From Granulicella sp. 5B5 (GTDB taxonomy: Bacteria; Acidobacteriota; Terriglobia; Terriglobales; Acidobacteriaceae), in assembly GCF_014083945.1 (NCBI RefSeq), contig NZ_CP046444.1, positions 1,426,001-1,490,000 of the forward strand: DNA of 64,000 nt, given 5' to 3'. Position numbers and translations under genes: made by a program. Each line of letters opens with the position of its first letter. Within the stretch, counting starts at the first letter, position 1. This document shows, piece after piece, positions 52,267 to 60,930 of this stretch. The notes below the pieces were generated by a model. The model saw nothing but the letters and a program-made list of their open reading frames with translations, was not told the origin of the DNA and did no database searches.

Positions 52267-54087
52267 CTACTCAGTCGTGGAGGCGGGCGCGGCCCACCCG
52301 TGCCCTTCGAAGTACTGCTCCACCTCTTCCAGCGTCTTGCCCTTCGTCTCCGGCAGAAAGAGCGCCGCCGTAATTAGATACACCAGCGTGAATCCGGCAA
52401 ACAGGTAGAACATCTTCGCGTAGCCGTACTTGCTCACGATCGGCAGAAACACCACCGCCAACGTCGTGGAGACCAGCTGGTTCAGCACCAGCGCAACGCT
52501 CATGCCCACCGAGCGGATGCGCGTCGGCATCAACTCCGAGAGCGCAAGCCACACACAAACTCCCGGCCCGGCTGCGTAGAACGCAATAAACGCAAACAGC
52601 GCCAGCGCAACCAGCCATCCATGTGCTGCCTGCGGAATCATCCCGATCCGCGCCCGCTCGATATGCAGCGGAGCCGTGCGGGCTGCATTCAGGTCAGCAA
52701 ACGGGTTCTTGAAAAACGCCTCCACCGCATTCGCAGGGATCGAATCCTGCCGCGTGATGTGGATCGGCAGCGCCGCCGGATCGTCCGAACGCACATACGT
52801 TGTCGCCCCCGTAAAGCCGCCGTAGGAGTAGATGACCGCCAGCGAAGCATGCGCCGCCAGGCCGCCATCGTCGTTGTAACCGCTTGCCGAAAGCAGCTTC
52901 GCAGCCTCCGACGAATCGAACTTCATCGTCAGGTCATCGCCCTGTGTCACCAGCGTCTGCACGGCGTTGCCAACCTCCAGCGTGTTGCGCTCAGTCTGCC
53001 GGAAGAGCAGTGCCGTAACGATCAGCGAGACCATCACGCCGCAAGTCCCAACGACCAGTAGAACGCGCCTGCCGAGCCGGTCGACAAACATCATCCCGAC
53101 GATCGTCAGCATAAAGTTCACCGCCGTAAACAGCACATAGCCCCAGTGCGCGCCCACATCAGAAAGCCCGCTCTGCAGCAGGATGCTCGTGTTGTACCCA
53201 ATGATCGAGTTGATGCCAGTCGCCGTATTGCACGCAAGAATCACACACGCCAGCACAAACGGAACAACATACTTGCGCCGCAGTAGGCTGCCTGAGGCCT
53301 TCTTCACAGCATCCGGCTGCGTCGCCACGGCGGCCATCTCCGCAAGCTCCAGATATGCAGCTTCCGTGCTGCGTGAACGCAGCAATGCCGCCAGCGCCTT
53401 GTCACGCTTGCCACGGCGATACAGCCAGCGCGGCGACTCCGCGACAAACAGGCTGCCAACCGCAAACAATATCCCCGGCGGCAGCGAGAGCCAGAAGATG
53501 TGCCGCCACGCGCCGTTCTGCACATTGAACAGGTCCTGCGCATTGCCTGTCGCCGCCGCGGCCTGCACCTGGTAGCTGTAGTACATGCCGATCAGCGCAG
53601 CCGCCATAATCCCAAACGTCAGCAGCCACTGAAACACGCCAGTCCCCTTGCCGCGCGTGTTGGAGACCAGGCACTCCGCAAGATACAGCGGTACCAGCAC
53701 ACCGATAAACCCACCGCTGATCCCCTGCAGCAGACGCCCCGTCAGCAGCGCTTCATAGCTATGCGACAGCGCAATCAGCGGAATGCTCACCACAAACACC
53801 AGCCCGCTCAGCACCATCATCGGCTTGCGGCCAAGCCAGTCGGCAAACAGTCCCGCAAAGATCGTGGAGATCACACTGCCCAGCAGCACCGCGGCCACAA
53901 TCGTCGAGAGCTGCCCGGCATCGAAGTGCGAGGTCGCCTGCAGATACGGCAGTGCGCCGCCGATGATGCCCACATCCACGCCATACAGCAGGCCGCCCAG
54001 GCCGGCGACACATAACAACAACAGGTTGTACCGGCTGCGGGAGGAGGCGTCGGGAGCAGCAAAACTCGCTTCAGTCATAGAGGACAT
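52267..54087 (-). CDS. MFS sugar porter family transporter with long internal loop
   Basis: 606 residues with twelve predicted helices. Sugar porter motifs: GLLYGVDVGIIGGALPYL, GRKPMMVLSG, GRLLQGISGGFIGVLVPLYLAE, PESPRWLYRRG, FVDRLGRRVLLVVG and PETKGKTLEEVEQYFEGHGW. Roughly residues 370-475 form an extra soluble stretch between two helices in the second half (QTLVTQGDDLTMKFDSSEAAKL...NAARTAPLHIERARIG), longer than in the standard 450-500-residue family. It imports a sugar or polyol by proton symport. It is upstream of, and oriented with, the aga-like amidohydrolase gene, so a role in the same catabolic locus is likely. Confidence 0.9.
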   Translation of the reverse strand: MSSMTEASFAAPDASSRSRYNLLLLCVAGLGGLLYGVDVGIIGGALPYLQATSHFDAGQLSTIVAAVLLGSVISTIFAGLFADWLGRKPMMVLSGLVFVVSIPLIALSHSYEALLTGRLLQGISGGFIGVLVPLYLAECLVSNTRGKGTGVFQWLLTFGIMAAALIGMYYSYQVQAAAATGNAQDLFNVQNGAWRHIFWLSLPPGILFAVGSLFVAESPRWLYRRGKRDKALAALLRSRSTEAAYLELAEMAAVATQPDAVKKASGSLLRRKYVVPFVLACVILACNTATGINSIIGYNTSILLQSGLSDVGAHWGYVLFTAVNFMLTIVGMMFVDRLGRRVLLVVGTCGVMVSLIVTALLFRQTERNTLEVGNAVQTLVTQGDDLTMKFDSSEAAKLLSASGYNDDGGLAAHASLAVIYSYGGFTGATTYVRSDDPAALPIHITRQDSIPANAVEAFFKNPFADLNAARTAPLHIERARIGMIPQAAHGWLVALALFAFIAFYAAGPGVCVWLALSELMPTRIRSVGMSVALVLNQLVSTTLAVVFLPIVSKYGYAKMFYLFAGFTLVYLITAALFLPETKGKTLEEVEQYFEGHGWAAPASTTE

Positions 54088-54154
54088 TATCTACACGAAC
54101 TCCCTGTTTTGGTTGATTGGGCTTCATTTTCATTCTAAAAATGAGCGTTCAACC

Positions 54155-55225
54155 TCACGAACGATCAGATAGAAGCCGCAGAGCATTCTCTCGGTACACC
54201 TTGCGCAGCACATCCTCCGGCAAGTCAAGCCCATAGATCATCCACCGTCCCTGCCCCGAGGCATGCGTCGGATACTCAAAGTACTCATCCGCCGTCTCCA
54301 GGAACCGGTAGTAGAGACGATACATCTCGACCTGCGGCACCAGGTCAGCGCCAAACAGAATTCGATCCGCAAAACGCAGGAAGAACTTGCGCGCCGAGTA
54401 CGGCTGCCGTCCCAGCTCCGAAGCCCGCGCGCTGATGTCGACCACAACATTCGGGCAGGCATCCAGCATCGCCGAAACCCGCTCCAGGTCCTCACTGTTT
54501 TCCGCAATATGCGCGCCCACAAAGGTCGTCTTCGGATGCCGCCGGAACACGCGGTCGCGCTGTTGCAGCAGCTCGTCCTTGCTGTACTGCGCCCCATAAA
54601 AACCCCAGTCCGGGTGCGCTGCCAGCTCTTCATACCGCTCGTTGTTCGCGTCAATCGGCAGAAAAAACGCCTCCGGATCGCCGATATGCACCATCACCGG
54701 AATCCCTAATTCGCCGCAGCGCTCAAAGATCGGCGCCAGCCGTTCATCGTCCACGCGGATCAGCTCTCCGCTCGCGTCGCGCACCTTCAGGCCAAGGTCC
54801 TTCCAGAACTTGAACCCCACGATGCCATGTGCAACAAGCCGCTCCAGCCGCTCGATGCTCAGCCGCACAAAGCCCGCAAAGTCAGCCGAATCGGCACCTG
54901 TCCAATCCATCCAGCCAATCGTGGAGAAGCGCTTCGCATCCGCCACGCGATAGCGTTCGATCTGCGCCAGCGCGGCATCGCCCACCATCATCGTGATGTT
55001 CACACAGTGCTCAATCCCGCACGCGTCCATCACCTTCAACACCTCTGCCGGCTCCTGCGCATCCAGGTGGTTGTGGTAATCGATCACCGGAAACCGCGGC
55101 GTCAGCACCGGGTGCTGTGCCGAGTGCAGCATGCTCACCGGGTGAAACTCGCTGATTGGCAGCGTCACGTTGGCCTTGGCTGTCACCATGGCGATAAATT
55201 TGTCCTGTTCGGTCTCCTGCGACAT
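54155..55225 (-). CDS. amidohydrolase family (metal-dependent hydrolase) protein
   Basis: 356 residues from ATG 55225 (AGGGGA upstream). Amidohydrolase_2 fold: VIDYHNHLDAQEPAEVLKVMD (HxH metal motif), GFKFWKDLGLKV with the lysine, PVMVHIGDPEAFF (His), TFVGAHIAENSEDLERV (His) and DRILFGADL (Asp). Members are decarboxylases, lactonases or hydrolases of cyclic sugar acids; the substrate is unknown. It faces the alpha-galactosidase-like gene across a spacer with a 14-bp inverted repeat and lies 67 bases before the porter gene, probably in one operon with it. Confidence 0.87.
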   Translation of the reverse strand: MSQETEQDKFIAMVTAKANVTLPISEFHPVSMLHSAQHPVLTPRFPVIDYHNHLDAQEPAEVLKVMDACGIEHCVNITMMVGDAALAQIERYRVADAKRFSTIGWMDWTGADSADFAGFVRLSIERLERLVAHGIVGFKFWKDLGLKVRDASGELIRVDDERLAPIFERCGELGIPVMVHIGDPEAFFLPIDANNERYEELAAHPDWGFYGAQYSKDELLQQRDRVFRRHPKTTFVGAHIAENSEDLERVSAMLDACPNVVVDISARASELGRQPYSARKFFLRFADRILFGADLVPQVEMYRLYYRFLETADEYFEYPTHASGQGRWMIYGLDLPEDVLRKVYRENALRLLSDRS

Positions 55226-55313
55226 CTTCTGTCCCCTCGCTCGTGGCGCACACATCTTTCTAAGCCATCATAAGAAGGGCTCAGCATTGCAGGCACGCCG
55301 TTACAGGTTGCAG

Positions 55314-55357
55314 AATAAAACGAAATAGAACCTCATATCCATATATTTCGTTTTATT
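55314..55357. promoter_or_regulatory. 14-bp inverted repeat, candidate DeoR/AgaR operator
   Basis: AATAAAACGAAATA (55314-55327) and TATTTCGTTTTATT (55344-55357) are perfect inverted arms 16 bp apart, centred about 30 bp from each other (three helical turns). The site lies between the divergent amidohydrolase and glycosidase genes. The core CGAAA with A-rich follow-on recurs near 58316 and 60858, in front of other genes of the locus, fitting a shared DeoR-type regulator. Confidence 0.75.
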
Positions 55358-55398
55358 ATTTTATTGTTCGACATTTCCTCTGATTGAGGTCCTCCACG

Positions 55399-57402
55399 AT
55401 GTCCCGTCTTTCGATTGTGTGTATGGCAGCGTCCCTCTTCGCCTTCGGCCTCATGGTTCCAGCCTCCGCCTCGGCGCAAGGTTCAGCCCGCCAGAACGAA
55501 ACCACAGTCCACACCGGACCTCTCACCCTACATGTCGATATGCAGGCCGGGCAATTCAAAGGCATCCACCTGCACGACACCATCTCGAACCGCGAGCTAG
55601 AGCTCCCGGAAGCGTTCGTACTGGTTTTGAAGGACCACACCGAGCTGCGCTCCTCAGCACTGCACGCAACCCGCATCGCAGATACCCAGAGCGTCATCGA
55701 CCCGCATCGCGCCCTAAGCGGCAACCAACACCTCACCGTCGCGGAGGACAAATCCTGCTGGAGCTTCGACGCCGCAGCCCAGCACGCAAAGCTCGACTGG
55801 TGCCTCATCGCCCGGCCGCACACCGACTACGTCCGCTCCCTGCTCACTATCTCAGCCACAGGCGCCGACCTGCCCATCACCGAAGTCCGCCTGCTCGACT
55901 TCACCGACAGCGGCGCGCGTGTCGACGGCACCGTCAAAGGCTCGCCCATCGTCGATGCCAACATGTTCTTCGGCCTCGAGCACCCACTCTCCATCAGCAA
56001 GGTCAGCGGCGACGACGCAACCGCCTCCATCTTCCGCGACCTCCCTCTGCGCACCGGCCAGTCCATCACCTACTCCGCGGTTCTCGGGACCACGCAACTC
56101 GGCCAGCTGCGCCGCGGCTTCCTCAGCTACATCGAAGCCGAACGTCCGCGCCCCTACGAGCCGTTCCTGCACTACAACTCTTGGTTCGACCTCGGCTATG
56201 AGAACCGCTTCGACGAGAAAGGTGCGCTCGATCGTGTGAACGCCTTCGGCCAGGAGCTCGTCATCAAGCGCCACGTCAAGCTTGACTCCTACCTCTTCGA
56301 CGACGGCTGGGACGACCCAAACACGCTCTGGGGCTTCAACCCCGGCTTCCCGGATGGCTTCACCAAAACCGGCGAAGCGGCCGCAAAATACCACGCCGGC
56401 ATCGGCGTATGGCTCTCACCCTGGGGCGGCTACGCGGAGCAGAAAAAGGAGCGCATCGCCTACGGCCGCGCACACGGCTACGAGATCCTCAACAACGGCT
56501 ACGCACTCTCCGGCCCCAAATACTATGACCGCTTCCAGCAAACCTGCCTCAACATGATCGACAAATACCACGTCAATCAGTTCAAATTCGACGGCACCGG
56601 CAACGCCGACCGCGTCTTTCCCGGCAGCGCCTTCGACAGCGACTTTGACGCCGCCATCCACCTCATCGAACGCCTGCGCAAGGAAGAGCCTCAGCTCTTC
56701 GTCAACCTCACCACCGGAACCACCGCATCTCCCTTCTGGCTCTTCTACGCAGACTCCATCTGGCGCGGCGGCGCGGACAGCAACTTCTCCGGCGTCGGCA
56801 GCCAGCGCCAGCGCTGGATCACCTATCGCGACGCCCAGACCTACAAGAACATCGTCCAGCGCGGTCCGCTGTACCCGCTGAACTCGCTCATGCTGCACGG
56901 CCTTATCTACGCCAAGCAGGCGAAAGGCCTCTCCACCGATCCCAACAACGACTTCGCCGACGAGGTGCACTCCTACTTCGGCGGCGGCACGCAACTGCAG
57001 GAGATGTACATCACGCCCTCGCTCCTCACCCCTGCCAACTGGGACACCCTCGCCGACGCCGCGCGCTGGAGCCGCGAGCACTCTTCAACGCTCAAGGACA
57101 CGCACTGGGTTGGCGGCGACCCCGACAAACTGCAGGTCTACGGCTGGGCCGCATGGAGCCCGAAGCTCGGCATCCTCACCCTGCGCAACCCCTCGCAACA
57201 ACCGCAGACCTATACCATCGACGCCGCGACTGCCTTCCAACTCCCCACCCACGCCCCAACACACTACATCGCCCATGCTGTATGGGGTGCCGGCGAAGAC
57301 TGGCAGCCCGGAACAACACACAAACTGGTTAGCGGCGAGCCTCTGGAAATCAAACTCGCTCCGTTCCAGGTACTAACCATCGAAGCCACACCGAAGCGCT
57401 GA
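55399..57402 (+). CDS. secreted alpha-galactosidase-like glycoside hydrolase (GH36/27-type)
   Basis: 667 residues from ATG 55399 with a signal peptide (MSRLSIVCMAASLFAFGLMVPASASA). After an N-terminal beta domain, a TIM barrel begins with FLHYNSWFDLGYENRF; LDSYLFDDGWDDP (about 295) and QFKFDGTGNADRV (nucleophile Asp near 396) match the clan D alpha-galactosidase/N-acetylgalactosaminidase pattern, with SIWRGGADSNFSG as the likely acid/base region. The C-terminal beta domain ends VLTIEATPKR. Probably removes alpha-linked galactose or GalNAc; location beside aga-type genes favours GalNAc or galactosides. Linked genes: repressor, aldolase subunit, isomerase, kinase. Confidence 0.8.
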   Translation: MSRLSIVCMAASLFAFGLMVPASASAQGSARQNETTVHTGPLTLHVDMQAGQFKGIHLHDTISNRELELPEAFVLVLKDHTELRSSALHATRIADTQSVIDPHRALSGNQHLTVAEDKSCWSFDAAAQHAKLDWCLIARPHTDYVRSLLTISATGADLPITEVRLLDFTDSGARVDGTVKGSPIVDANMFFGLEHPLSISKVSGDDATASIFRDLPLRTGQSITYSAVLGTTQLGQLRRGFLSYIEAERPRPYEPFLHYNSWFDLGYENRFDEKGALDRVNAFGQELVIKRHVKLDSYLFDDGWDDPNTLWGFNPGFPDGFTKTGEAAAKYHAGIGVWLSPWGGYAEQKKERIAYGRAHGYEILNNGYALSGPKYYDRFQQTCLNMIDKYHVNQFKFDGTGNADRVFPGSAFDSDFDAAIHLIERLRKEEPQLFVNLTTGTTASPFWLFYADSIWRGGADSNFSGVGSQRQRWITYRDAQTYKNIVQRGPLYPLNSLMLHGLIYAKQAKGLSTDPNNDFADEVHSYFGGGTQLQEMYITPSLLTPANWDTLADAARWSREHSSTLKDTHWVGGDPDKLQVYGWAAWSPKLGILTLRNPSQQPQTYTIDAATAFQLPTHAPTHYIAHAVWGAGEDWQPGTTHKLVSGEPLEIKLAPFQVLTIEATPKR

Positions 57403-57407
57403 ACCCG

Positions 57408-58238
57408 CTACACAAGCGTTAGCTTGATGTTCATCGCACGCAGAGCTTCGGCGGTCGCGTGCGGCAGGTTGCTGTCTGTAATCACATGGTGGATCGCGCC
57501 TGCATCCACGATCTTCGACAGGCTTCGGCGGTTGAACTTGGTCGAGTCGCACACCGCGACCACCGTCGTCGAAGCCTTCACCATCGCACGGTTCACACGC
57601 GACTCCATCACATTCGGCGTCGTCAGACCAACCTCAAGATCGAATCCATCGACACCCAGAAACAAAATGTCTGCGTGCATGTCATGCAGCATATCTTCAG
57701 CCAGCGGCCCCACCAGAGAAAACGAGTTCTGGCGCAGGGAGCCGCCCGTCAGCAGCACCTCAAAGTCAGTGCCTGAAAGCTCGCCCGCAATATTCACTGC
57801 ATTGGTGATAATCGTCAGCCGCGAAAACCGCTTCAGCGCACGGGCAATCGCCGTCGTAGTCGTGCCGGAGTCCAGCAGAACGCACTGCCCTTCCTGCACC
57901 AGTCCAACCGCCGCCGCCGCAATGCGCAGCTTCTCCTGCGAGTGGCGGCCCTCCTTCTCCTGCAGCGAAGGGTCTGACAGTGCGCCGTTTCCCGGCAGCA
58001 ATGCACCGCCATGCGTGCGTTGCAACACACCTCGTGCTTGCAGATAATCAAGGTCTTTGCGGATCGTAATGCGCGAGATTCCAAGCGACTCGGAGAGTTC
58101 GTCCACCAGCACGCGCCCATGCTTCTGCGCGAGGCCGACAATGTACTGTCTCCGCTCTTCGATCAACATCTGCGCGCCGCGTCCAGTTGCTGCCTTGGCT
58201 GCTACGCTCTTTTTCTGAGTGGTTCCTGTTCCCTTCAT
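57408..58238 (-). CDS. DeoR/GlpR family repressor, AgaR-like
   Basis: 276 residues from Met at 58238; a later Met (MLIEERRQYIV) is also plausible because it starts the conserved domain. DeoR winged helix: MLIEERRQYIVGLAQKHGRVLVDELSESLGISRITIRKDLDYLQARGVLQRTHGG. The sugar-phosphate sensor domain follows: LDSGTTTTAIARAL, ITNAVNIAGELSG, LLTGGSLRQNSFSLVGPLAE, FLGVDGFDLEVGLTT, CDSTKFNRRSLSKI. This resembles AgaR, which responds to galactosamine or tagatose phosphates. It follows kbaZ- and agaS-like genes on the same strand, with a CGAAA site in between that suggests autorepression. Confidence 0.85.
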   Translation of the reverse strand: MKGTGTTQKKSVAAKAATGRGAQMLIEERRQYIVGLAQKHGRVLVDELSESLGISRITIRKDLDYLQARGVLQRTHGGALLPGNGALSDPSLQEKEGRHSQEKLRIAAAAVGLVQEGQCVLLDSGTTTTAIARALKRFSRLTIITNAVNIAGELSGTDFEVLLTGGSLRQNSFSLVGPLAEDMLHDMHADILFLGVDGFDLEVGLTTPNVMESRVNRAMVKASTTVVAVCDSTKFNRRSLSKIVDAGAIHHVITDSNLPHATAEALRAMNIKLTLV

Positions 58239-58315
58239 ACCGGTTACGACACGCCTCCGCACTGCTCAACGCAGAGTACAGGGCAGCTTACCTGATTGCA
58301 ATTGGAAAGTCCGTT

Positions 58316-58326
58316 CGAAAGGAAAC
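58316..58326. promoter_or_regulatory. CGAAAGGAAA motif upstream of the DeoR gene
   Basis: CGAAAGGAAA lies about 78 bases upstream of the DeoR start, in the only sizeable gap of the minus-strand operon. It matches the half-site CGAAATAGAA at 55322 and CGAAACTAAA at 60858 (form CGAAA-N2-(A/G)AA). A candidate binding site for the same regulator. Confidence 0.45.
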
Positions 58327-58348
58327 AATAACCCGGCGCGTGGACAGA

Positions 58349-59617
58349 TCAGGCCCGGCAGGCCGCCGCATACTCTCGCAGCACGTCGCGCACGTGGTCA
58401 ACAATCAGCGACACAGAATCGCCACTGATCCGCCCGGCGCGCAGCCGTACATACTGCAACGGCAGGTACCGGCTCAACATGCTCTCTCGGATATTGACCT
58501 CAGCCAGGTTCGCCACCAAACGCTCCACGGCGGCGGCAATCTCAGGACGCCCCCAGTAATAGCGGACGCGGTCGCTGTAGCTATACCTCCTCAGCAGCTT
58601 CTGCTCCGCGGCCGGGCTTGCGTAGTAAGGCAGCCACTCTGCAGGCTCGCGCAGCATCGTCTCTTCAATCGCGGCGCTCAGTCCGGAACGGCTGTCGCCC
58701 GCCAGCTGCGATTCGATATCCTCCAGCGCCTCCAGAGCCTCACGCATAGCAAACGTAAGTGCCGGCCCCACCTTCAGAATCGCGAAGCCATCCCGCACCA
58801 GCTCTACATACGCCTGCGGCCGTTGATAGTCCGTGGAGTGCGCCTCGAACACAATCGCCTCCGGCAGCGCCTGCAACCACCCAACCAGCTCCGACGCCTT
58901 CGCTGCATCGTAGTCCACCACGGCATCATGATCGAACTCCACGCCCGGCTGCACCACCAACGCGATCACTCGTTCCCACACCCCTGACAACTGCTCCTCG
59001 AACACCCACTTATGTACCGCAAGTGTGTGCTCTGCCGCCGCCGTCGAAGTGGCTGGCAGTTCATGCACCGCATGCGTCGCTCCACCGGGCACAGGTACCT
59101 CGGTACCAATCACATACACGGGAGCATCGCCCGCACCCCGCGCCGCCTCAGCCGCCACGCACAACCGGGCAGCCCGCTGCGCCACCACTTCATCCGAAGG
59201 ATGCGTCGCATCATCCCCGCAAGCCATGCTGGCATCCAGATGGATCTTCGTAAACCCGGCAGCAACATACTCCGCGACCATCGTCTCAGCAAGGGCCATC
59301 GCCTCGACGGCAGGCTGCTTCCGCCAGGGATTCGGCCCAAGATGATCGCCACCCAACACCAGCTTCGCGGGCTCAAGCCCTGCCGTCTTCACAATCTCCA
59401 GTACAAAATCGCGAAACGCCGCGGGCCGCATCCCGGTATAGCCGCCAAACTGGTTCACCTGGTTGCTCGTCGCCTCCACCAGCAGCAACGAGCCATCCTC
59501 AACAGCCTGCTCTGCCGCCGCCCGAATCACCCACGGATGCGCCGAGCACACCGAATAGATCCCGGCCGCCACGCCCTGCTTCCGCCTCGCAAGATGCTGC
59601 TGAAGTGCCTTCGACAT
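58349..59617 (-). CDS. kbaZ: D-tagatose-bisphosphate aldolase non-catalytic subunit (KbaZ/GatZ-like)
   Basis: 422 residues. QGVAAGIYSVCSAHPWVIRAAAEQA, LLVEATSNQVNQFGGYTGM, LVLGGDHLGPNPWRKQPA, KIHLDASMACGDDATH, YVIGTEVPVPGGATHAVHEL and IVFEAHSTDYQRPQAYVELVRDGFAILKVGPALTFAMREAL are the KbaZ/GatZ conserved blocks. The subunit supports activity and stability of the catalytic aldolase (KbaY/GatY), which is not in the window. It is 15 bases downstream of the agaS-like gene in the same operon. Confidence 0.9.
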   Translation of the reverse strand: MSKALQQHLARRKQGVAAGIYSVCSAHPWVIRAAAEQAVEDGSLLLVEATSNQVNQFGGYTGMRPAAFRDFVLEIVKTAGLEPAKLVLGGDHLGPNPWRKQPAVEAMALAETMVAEYVAAGFTKIHLDASMACGDDATHPSDEVVAQRAARLCVAAEAARGAGDAPVYVIGTEVPVPGGATHAVHELPATSTAAAEHTLAVHKWVFEEQLSGVWERVIALVVQPGVEFDHDAVVDYDAAKASELVGWLQALPEAIVFEAHSTDYQRPQAYVELVRDGFAILKVGPALTFAMREALEALEDIESQLAGDSRSGLSAAIEETMLREPAEWLPYYASPAAEQKLLRRYSYSDRVRYYWGRPEIAAAVERLVANLAEVNIRESMLSRYLPLQYVRLRAGRISGDSVSLIVDHVRDVLREYAAACRA

Positions 59618-59632
59618 ACGCCTCCCTTCGCA

Positions 59633-60823
59633 CTAGTAGATGCGGAACTTCTGCACCACGCGATGGATCACGCCACCCGGGCTTGGCGAATCCGGCTGCA
59701 TCCCATGCGCCACCGAGCAGTACAGCCCCAGCAGCTGACCAAAGATCACATCCAGCGCAGGTCGATACACATCAGCGACGCCAACCTCCAGCGCAAGATA
59801 GCGTTCGCACTGCGGCGCGACCTCCGCCTCAAGCGCACGCGGCCCCACGGCGACGCGCTCGGCCACCACTTGCTTCGCGCCGATCTCCTGCAGCAGGTCC
59901 TTCGCATACTGCGCCTGTCGAGGATCGGTAGAGACAAAGCACACAAACAGCGTCCCCGCATCCAGCGCCGCCATCGGCCCATGCCGCAGCCCCAGCACGG
60001 TCTCGGACATCGTCTTCACCTGCCCCGCGGTCATCTCCAGCACCTTCAGCGCGGACTCCTTCGCCACACTAATCAACGCACCACCACCGATAAAACAGAT
60101 CCGTCCAAACCCGCCCGCCGCTGCCGACTCCGCCACCTTCGACGCGCTCAACAGCAACTTACGTCCAGCATCCGCCAGCTCATGCAACACCGGCTTATAC
60201 TCGTCCAGGCTCCAGACATGCGCCAGGCACTGCCCCATCACGATCATGTTCGTAAACGAGCTCGTCATCGCCAGGCTGCGATCGTTCACCGCATCATCCA
60301 GCACCACCACGCAGGCGCGCTCCACACCTTCGCAAAGCTCCGCCATACGCGCCTTCGCATTGCACGTCACCACCACATGCGCCACACTCGGATACAGTGA
60401 AAGCGCCCGCTCCAGAACGGCAACGCCCTCCGGCGAATCCCCCGACCGCGAAAAGGAGATCCACAGATACCGGCGCCCCGGAACCAGGTACGCTTCCATA
60501 TTCGGCAGCAGGTCTGTGCTGGCCACCGCCATCACCTCGCAACCCCACTGCTGCCGCAAAACAAACGTCAACGCCTGCGCAACGTAGTCGGAGGTTCCCG
60601 CTCCAATCAGCATCACCGTCGGCCGTTGCTCCACGGAGTCCCGCACGCCAACAGCCTCCAGAAAGGCAGCGATCCGCTCCCGATGTTGTTCAAAGATACG
60701 CAGTGTCATCAGCCATGTATCCGGCTGTTGAGCAATCTCAGCCGGCGTAAACACCAGACCCCGCGCCTGCTTCTGCTCAGTGGGCAGATCGATAAAACTG
60801 GAAAGAGCCGTCACGTTATGCAA
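59633..60823 (-). CDS. agaS: AgaS-like SIS domain sugar isomerase/deaminase
   Basis: 396 residues with start TTG at 60823 (GTG at 60814 possible, preceded by GAGG). Two SIS domains: MLIGAGTSDYVAQALTF, YLWISFSRSGDSPEGVAVLERAL, and in the second half CFIGGGALISVAKESALKVLEMTAGQVKTMSETVLGLRHGPMAAL. This architecture and the conserved E/H residues match AgaS, which turns galactosamine-6-phosphate into tagatose-6-phosphate and ammonia. First gene of the agaS-kbaZ-deoR operon, divergent from the PfkB kinase. Confidence 0.9.
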   Translation of the reverse strand: MHNVTALSSFIDLPTEQKQARGLVFTPAEIAQQPDTWLMTLRIFEQHRERIAAFLEAVGVRDSVEQRPTVMLIGAGTSDYVAQALTFVLRQQWGCEVMAVASTDLLPNMEAYLVPGRRYLWISFSRSGDSPEGVAVLERALSLYPSVAHVVVTCNAKARMAELCEGVERACVVVLDDAVNDRSLAMTSSFTNMIVMGQCLAHVWSLDEYKPVLHELADAGRKLLLSASKVAESAAAGGFGRICFIGGGALISVAKESALKVLEMTAGQVKTMSETVLGLRHGPMAALDAGTLFVCFVSTDPRQAQYAKDLLQEIGAKQVVAERVAVGPRALEAEVAPQCERYLALEVGVADVYRPALDVIFGQLLGLYCSVAHGMQPDSPSPGGVIHRVVQKFRIY

Positions 60824-60849
60824 ACCTCGTAGAAACAGGATACGCTAAA

Positions 60850-60885
60850 ATCAACACAAATCGAAACTAAAGATAAGTAATAATA
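60850..60885. promoter_or_regulatory. AT-rich divergent promoter region with CGAAACTAAA motif
   Basis: In the 107-base spacer between agaS and the kinase gene, CGAAACTAAAG occurs at 60862-60872 within an A-rich segment (AACACAAATCGAAACTAAAG). It matches the half-site seen at 55322 and 58316. It probably carries the promoters and DeoR-regulator site for both operons. Confidence 0.5.
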
Positions 60886-60930
60886 ACTCGAACCACGCAA
60901 GACCCACAAGATCAATAAAAACGATTCGTC

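Noticed and set aside
56416-57081. Antisense open frame to the glycosidase
   Set aside because: Composition mirrors the sense gene; no motif.
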